Origin: Pseudomonas paralcaligenes
GTDB lineage: Bacteria; Pseudomonadota; Gammaproteobacteria; Pseudomonadales; Pseudomonadaceae
Direction: 5' to 3'
Assembly: GCF_019655855.1 (NCBI RefSeq)
Contig: NZ_BPFX01000003.1
Location: 248,001 to 312,000 of the forward strand
DNA: 64,000 bases
Shown: positions 59,549-64,000 of the stretch, in pieces
Layout: each line of letters begins with the position of its first letter
Position numbering within the stretch: the first letter of the stretch is position 1
Translations under genes and position numbers: made by a program
Notes under the pieces: model-generated
Database searches by the model: none
Told to the model about the DNA's origin: nothing
Seen by the model: only the letters and a program-made list of their open reading frames with translations

Positions 59549-61615
59549 ATGAGTTTTCGTTTGGGCGCGGACGTGGGCGGTACCTTCACCGACCTGCTCC
59601 TGATCAATGATGCAACCGGCGAGAGTTTCACCGCGAAGGTCCCCTCGACCCCGCACAATCCCTCGATCGGGGTGCTCAACGGCATCGACAGGCTGTGCCG
59701 CATCTCCGGCATCGCGCCGGGCGAGATCCGCTCGGTGATGCACGGCACCACGGTGGCCACCAACGCCATCCTGACCCGCCGCGGCGCCAGGGTCGGGCTG
59801 GTCACCACCAAGGGCTACAAGCAGGTGCTGCACATCGCCCGCTCCTTCGTGCCGGGCGGGCTCGGCGGCTGGGTGACCTTCAACAAGGGCGAGCTGCTGG
59901 CGCCGCTGGAGTGGACGGTGGAGGCCGACGAGCGCATCGACGCCCAGGGCCGGGTGGTGCGCCCGCTCGACCGCGAGGCCATGGTCGGTCAGCTGCAGTA
60001 TTTGAAAGAGGCCGGCATCGAGGCGCTGACCATCAGCCTGGTCAACGCCTACGCCAGCGACCTGCACGAGCGCGAGGTGCTGGAACTGGCGCATCAGGTG
60101 CTGCCGGGCATTCCCGTGTCGCTGTCTTCCGAGGTGGTGCCGGAGATGCAGGAGTACGAGCGCACCGAGACCACGGTGGTCAACAGCTACGTGCGGCCCG
60201 AGGTGGCCAACTACCTGGAACACCTGCAGGGCGAGCTGTCGCGGCGCCTGAGCCCGGAGGTGAAGCTGTCCATCCTGCGCTCCGACGGCGGCCTGGCCAC
60301 CAGCCAGTCGGCCGCCAGCACGCCGGTCAACCTGCTGCTGTCCGGCCCGGCCGGCGGCGTCGCCGGGGCGATCTGGTTCTGCTCGCGCGGCGGCTTCAGC
60401 AAGGTGCTGACCTTCGACGTCGGCGGCACCTCCACCGATGTGGCGCTGATCGACGACAACCAGGCGCGCATTCGCCGCGAGACCCGGGTCGGCGACGTCG
60501 CCGTGCGCGCGCCCTCGGTGGACGTGCGCACCGTCGGCGCCGGCGGCGGCTCCATCGCCAGCGTGCCGGAACTGACCCGCGCCCTGCGCGTGGGTCCGGA
60601 GAGCGCCGGCGCGGTGCCGGGGCCGGCGGCCTACGACCGTGGCGGCGACCAGGCCACCGTCACCGACGCCAACGTGGTGCTCGGCTACCTGCCGGCCGAG
60701 CAGAAGCTCGGCGGCGACTTCCAGGTGCGCAAGGACCTGGCCACCGAGGCCGTGCAGAAGGTCGCCGACGCCATGGGCGTGTCGCTGCACGAGGCCGCCG
60801 AGGGCATCGTGCGCATCGCCAACGAACACATGTTCGGCGCCCTGCGCCTGATCAGCGTCGAGCAGGGCTACGACCCGCGCGACTTCGCCCTGTGCGGCTT
60901 CGGCGGCGCCGGCCCGCTGCACGCCAACGCCCTGGGCATCCTGATGAACGCCTGGCCGGTGATCGTACCGCCGGGGCCGGGCGTGCTGTGCGCCTACGGC
61001 GACGCCACCACGCGGGTCAAGGACGAGGCCTCGCGCTCGCTGGTGCGGCGCGTCGCCGACCTCGACGCCGAGGAAGTCATGCGCATCCTCCAGCAGCTCG
61101 GCGACAGCGTGCGCGCCTCGCTGGCGGCGCAGGACATCCCCGCCGAGGCGCAGCAGCTGACCTGGCAGGCCGACGTGCGCTACCAGGGCCAGGCCCTGCT
61201 GCTGACCCTCGACTTCGAGCCCGCGGCGCTGCGCGAGCAGGGCCTGGAGGTGATCACCCGGGCCTTCGACGCGGAGCACGAGCAGCTGTTCACCTTCGCC
61301 CTCAGCGAGGACCACGAGCTGGTCAATCTGCGCGCCATCGCCCGCGCGCCGCGCCCGGAGATCGGCGAGCGTGCCTTCGACGCCGGCAGCGGCCGCCTGG
61401 AGGACGCGGCGGTCGGCACGACGAGCATCCACTACAGCGGCCAGGACCACGCGGCGACCCTATACGAGCGTGCCCGGCTGGCGCCGGGGCACCTGGTGCC
61501 GGGGCCGGCCATCGTCATGGAGATGGACTCCACCACCGTGGTCTTCCCGGGCCATGAAGCCGCCGTCGACCCCGTCGGCAACCTATTGATCCGTCCGCAG
61601 GGCCATCAGGAGTAA
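59549..61615 (+). CDS. hyuA: Hydantoinase/oxoprolinase subunit A (HyuA)
   Basis: A 688-residue ATP-dependent subunit of the hydantoinase A / N-methylhydantoinase family. Seen: the ASKHA ATPase motifs GADVGGTFTDLLLI (residues 6-19) and FDVGGTSTDVALID (from 289), plus GAGGGSIAS and GFGGAGPLHA. With HyuB it hydrolyses cyclic amides such as (N-methyl)hydantoin or, in relatives, caprolactam and 5-oxoproline; other relatives carboxylate ketones. GGAGG precedes the ATG. The 110-bp gap before it holds a GTGCGCACGGCGCACC repeat. The next gene, hyuB, starts 5 bases later. Confidence 0.92.
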   Translation: MSFRLGADVGGTFTDLLLINDATGESFTAKVPSTPHNPSIGVLNGIDRLCRISGIAPGEIRSVMHGTTVATNAILTRRGARVGLVTTKGYKQVLHIARSFVPGGLGGWVTFNKGELLAPLEWTVEADERIDAQGRVVRPLDREAMVGQLQYLKEAGIEALTISLVNAYASDLHEREVLELAHQVLPGIPVSLSSEVVPEMQEYERTETTVVNSYVRPEVANYLEHLQGELSRRLSPEVKLSILRSDGGLATSQSAASTPVNLLLSGPAGGVAGAIWFCSRGGFSKVLTFDVGGTSTDVALIDDNQARIRRETRVGDVAVRAPSVDVRTVGAGGGSIASVPELTRALRVGPESAGAVPGPAAYDRGGDQATVTDANVVLGYLPAEQKLGGDFQVRKDLATEAVQKVADAMGVSLHEAAEGIVRIANEHMFGALRLISVEQGYDPRDFALCGFGGAGPLHANALGILMNAWPVIVPPGPGVLCAYGDATTRVKDEASRSLVRRVADLDAEEVMRILQQLGDSVRASLAAQDIPAEAQQLTWQADVRYQGQALLLTLDFEPAALREQGLEVITRAFDAEHEQLFTFALSEDHELVNLRAIARAPRPEIGERAFDAGSGRLEDAAVGTTSIHYSGQDHAATLYERARLAPGHLVPGPAIVMEMDSTTVVFPGHEAAVDPVGNLLIRPQGHQE

Positions 61616-61620
61616 GCGAA

Positions 61621-63474
61621 ATGGTTGCGCGCATCAAACAGAACAACGACATGCCGTTCCAGCGCGTCGAGGTCGACAGCATCACCATCGACATCGTCGA
61701 GAACGCGCTGGGCAATGCCCGTAACGAGATGGACGCGGTGCTGTTCCGCACCGCCATGAGCCCCGGCATCCGCGAGCAGGGCGACGCCTTCCCGATGATC
61801 GCCACCAGCGAGGGCAAGATGATCGTCGGCCAGTTCGGCTCCTTCATCACCGGCTTCCTCGACAGCTACCAGGGCGAGATCGAGGAGGGCGACATCTTCC
61901 TCACCAACGACCCCTACCTGTGCAACGGCGCGGTCAGCCACCTGCCGGACTGGCTGGTGCTGATGCCGATCTTCAAGGACGGCCGGGTGATCAACTACGC
62001 GGCCATGTTCGGCCACATGTCCGACGTCGGCGGCAAGGTGCCGGGCAGCCTGCCGACCAACGCCACCTCGATCTGGGAGGAGGGCATCCGCATCCCGCCG
62101 GTCAAGCTGTACCGCCGCGGCGAGATGAACGCCGACATGCTCGACGTGATCCTGCACAACGTGCGCATGCCGCGCTGGAACCGCTCCGACCTCAACGCCA
62201 TCGTCGCCGCCTGCCGCACCGCCGGGCGCCGCTGCATGGAACTGGCCGAGCGCTTCGGCGACGACGCCTTCTACAGCGCCCAGCAGGAAATGCTCGAACG
62301 CACCCACCGGGCCATGAAGGAAGTCATCGCCCGGGTGGTGCCGGAGCAGCGCCAGGTGTTCGAGGACTACATCTGCGACGACGGCGCCGGGCTCGGCCCC
62401 TACACCCTGCGCTGCGCCCTGTGGCGCGAGGGCGAAAAGGCCATCTTCGACTTCGAGGGCACCGACCCGCAGGCGCCGTCCTCGGTCAACTTCTACGTCA
62501 ACGAGGAGATGTTCAAGATCTTCTTCGGCGCCCTCACCATCAGCCTGTTCGACCCGGCCATCCTGCTCAACGACGGCTTCTACGACCTGGTCGAGGTGCG
62601 CATCCCGCAGGGCTCGATCCTCAAGCCGAACTTCCCCGCCGCGCTGTCTTGCCGTACCCACCTGCTCGGGCGCATCTTCGACATGATGGGCGGGCTGCTC
62701 GGCCAGGGCACGCCGCAGGCGATGAACGCCGCCGGCTTCTCCGACTCGCCGCACTTCATGTATTCGGGCTACGACGACAAGGGCGAGTGGTTCCAGCTGT
62801 TCCAGATCGGCTTCGGCGGCATCCCCGGTCGCCCGGTCGGCGACGGCCCGGACGGCCATTCCCTGTGGCCGGGCTTCACCAACGTGCCCAACGAATTCGT
62901 CGAGGCCTACTTCCCGCTGCGCATCGAGACCTACGAGACCCTGGCGGACTCCGGTGGCGCCGGCCTGCACCGGGGCGGCAACGGCCTGCGGGTGGCCTAC
63001 CGGCTGCTGGCCGACGGCGAGATCTCGATCCACGACGACCGCTGGCTGACCTACCCCTGGGGCGTCAATGGCGGCGCGCCGGGCGCGCGCAGCCGCAAGG
63101 AACTGGTGCGCGCCGACGGCAGCCGGCAGATGCTGCCGGCCAAGTGCGACAACGTGCGGGTCAAGGCCGGCGACCTGGTGCTGTTCGACACCTGGGGGGG
63201 CGGCGGCTGGGGCGACCCGCTGGCGCGCGACCCGGCGCTGGTGCTGCGCGACCTGCGCAAGGGCCTGGTGACGGTGGCGGGCGCGCTGCGCTACGGCGTG
63301 GTGATCGCCGCGGGCGCGGTTGATGAACGGGCGACGAGCGAACTGCGCGCCAGCCTGGCCGCCGAGCGCGGTGAGCTGCAGCTGTTCGACCGCGGCGGCA
63401 CGCTGGACGAGCTGAAGGCGCGCTGTCTGGCGGAAACCGGCCTGCCGGCGCCGGCCACCCCTTCCTGGACCTGA
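61621..63474 (+). CDS. hyuB: Hydantoinase/oxoprolinase subunit B (HyuB)
   Basis: A 617-residue partner of HyuA. Seen: VENALGNARNEMDAVLFRTA, SPGIREQGDAFP, and NDPYLCNGAVSHLPD with His107, the region of the metal site. The C-terminus ends with FDTWGGGGWGDPLARDP, the usual HyuB signature. GGAGTAAG precedes the ATG. HyuB supplies the hydrolytic site for the phosphorylated cyclic amide made by HyuA. No third subunit of the acetone-carboxylase kind is seen, which favours a hydrolase over a carboxylase. Confidence 0.92.
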   Translation: MVARIKQNNDMPFQRVEVDSITIDIVENALGNARNEMDAVLFRTAMSPGIREQGDAFPMIATSEGKMIVGQFGSFITGFLDSYQGEIEEGDIFLTNDPYLCNGAVSHLPDWLVLMPIFKDGRVINYAAMFGHMSDVGGKVPGSLPTNATSIWEEGIRIPPVKLYRRGEMNADMLDVILHNVRMPRWNRSDLNAIVAACRTAGRRCMELAERFGDDAFYSAQQEMLERTHRAMKEVIARVVPEQRQVFEDYICDDGAGLGPYTLRCALWREGEKAIFDFEGTDPQAPSSVNFYVNEEMFKIFFGALTISLFDPAILLNDGFYDLVEVRIPQGSILKPNFPAALSCRTHLLGRIFDMMGGLLGQGTPQAMNAAGFSDSPHFMYSGYDDKGEWFQLFQIGFGGIPGRPVGDGPDGHSLWPGFTNVPNEFVEAYFPLRIETYETLADSGGAGLHRGGNGLRVAYRLLADGEISIHDDRWLTYPWGVNGGAPGARSRKELVRADGSRQMLPAKCDNVRVKAGDLVLFDTWGGGGWGDPLARDPALVLRDLRKGLVTVAGALRYGVVIAAGAVDERATSELRASLAAERGELQLFDRGGTLDELKARCLAETGLPAPATPSWT

Positions 63475-63482
63475 GGTGCGCC

Positions 63483-64000
63483 ATGGCCCTGGACTCACGC
63501 AGCCTGACCCCGGCGCGGCGCTATGCGCTGCTGCTGGTGGACCTTTCGGTCGGCTTCACCGACCCCACCGCCAGCCCGCTGGCGAGCCCCTGCGACGGCG
63601 TGGTGGAGGCCAACCGCCGTCTGCTGGAAGCGTTCCGCCGGCGCGGCTGGCCGGTGTTCTTCACCACCGTGGCCTACGACGATCCGGCCCAGGCGCGGGT
63701 GTTCCGCGCCAAGCTGCCGGTGCTCGACCTGCTGGCGGCGGGCTCGCCGCTGGTGGAAATCGACCCGCGCCTGGCGCCGCTGGCCGACGAGCCGGTGCTG
63801 GTCAAGCACTGGGCCAGCGCCTTCTTCGCCACCGACCTGGCCGAGCGCATCCGCCAGGCCGGCGCCGACGGGGTGATGGTCACCGGCCTGACCACCAGCG
63901 GCTGCGTGCGGGCCTCGGCGGTGGACGCCCTGCAGCACGACTTCCGCGTGCTGCTGCCGGAGCAGGCCTGCGGTGACCGCGACGCCGAGGCGCACCGCGC
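63483..64000 (+). CDS. Isochorismatase-fold amidohydrolase, N-carbamoylsarcosine amidase-like (3' truncated by window)
   Basis: The first 172 codons of a cysteine hydrolase. The triad is complete: Asp20 in LLVDLSVGFTD, Lys108 in VKHWASAFFATDL and Cys141 in TGLTTSGCVRASAVDAL. The TTSGCVRASAVDAL form is characteristic of N-carbamoylsarcosine amidase and maleamate amidase relatives. It starts 8 bases after hyuB with GAGGTG as SD. HyuAB followed by such an amidase is the order of events in N-methylhydantoin breakdown: ring opening to an N-carbamoyl acid, then removal of the carbamoyl group. Confidence 0.88.
   Translation, partial: MALDSRSLTPARRYALLLVDLSVGFTDPTASPLASPCDGVVEANRRLLEAFRRRGWPVFFTTVAYDDPAQARVFRAKLPVLDLLAAGSPLVEIDPRLAPLADEPVLVKHWASAFFATDLAERIRQAGADGVMVTGLTTSGCVRASAVDALQHDFRVLLPEQACGDRDAEAHR

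Noticed and set aside
1..64000. tRNA, rRNA or insertion-sequence transposase genes
   Set aside because: None recognised on either strand: no tRNA cloverleaf with CCA end, no rRNA core sequence and no DDE or HUH transposase motif.

Overview
The window is GC-rich (roughly two-thirds G+C by eye) with short intergenic spaces and Pseudomonas-type gene content: a MexF/TtgB-like RND pump, a bauR-bauA-mmsA locus for beta-alanine, an OprD-family porin, a 7TMR-DISM diguanylate cyclase, and many REP-like palindromes. I infer a Pseudomonas of the P. aeruginosa / P. citronellolis / P. nitroreducens side of the genus; the species is not established.

Layout. 1-8 kb: the end of an RND permease, a Bcr/CflA exporter and a large secreted DUF11-repeat protein with an IPTL-CTERM-like tail. 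8.5-15.5 kb: a quinone-oxidoreductase-like gene facing a LysR gene, a TetR gene, and the bauR/bauA/mmsA beta-alanine locus. 15.9-21.6 kb: housekeeping and envelope genes (GGDEF protein, small Pro/Tyr-rich protein, lipoprotein, periplasmic binding protein, YjdM, YihY). 21.6-64 kb: one long accessory catabolic region, interrupted at 46.1-49.7 kb by an integron cassette array.

The catabolic region has two halves. On the minus strand (21.6-40.2 kb) five short operons encode lower beta-ketoadipate-like functions (muconolactone isomerase, metallo-beta-lactamase-fold lactonase candidate, alpha/beta-hydrolase, two-subunit CoA-transferase, thiolase, thioesterase, MFS importer) and an itaconyl-CoA/citramalyl-CoA-like trio (MaoC hydratase, acyl-CoA dehydrogenase, CitE-type lyase). 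Each of the five has one copy of a palindromic element near TTTCGC-N3-GCGAAA upstream, which I read as operators for the LysR regulator at 29.1-30.0 kb. On the plus strand, two operons are each preceded by a good sigma-54 (-24/-12) promoter with a shared upstream element. The first encodes a racemase-like protein, a SnoaL-like protein and two tandem FadH/old-yellow-enzyme flavoproteins. The second encodes a CaiB CoA-transferase, an HMG-CoA-lyase-like enzyme, an envelope/transport module (YCF48-like, MMPL pump, DUF1302, DUF1329), HyuA/HyuB and the start of an isochorismatase-fold amidase that runs off the window.

Together the genes suggest uptake of a fairly hydrophobic ring compound, C=C reduction, ATP-dependent opening of a lactam/imide-like ring or a related step, lactone isomerisation and opening, CoA activation, thiolysis, and final lyase cleavage to central metabolites. 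No ring-cleaving dioxygenase is present, so the substrate is not deducible. A methylmuconolactone-type route, as known for the mml genes of P. reinekei, is one concrete hypothesis.

The integron array (minus strand) has an attI-like site, five attC sites and six cassette ORFs that look AT-rich, but no integrase gene; repeat-filled DNA occupies the place where intI would be expected.
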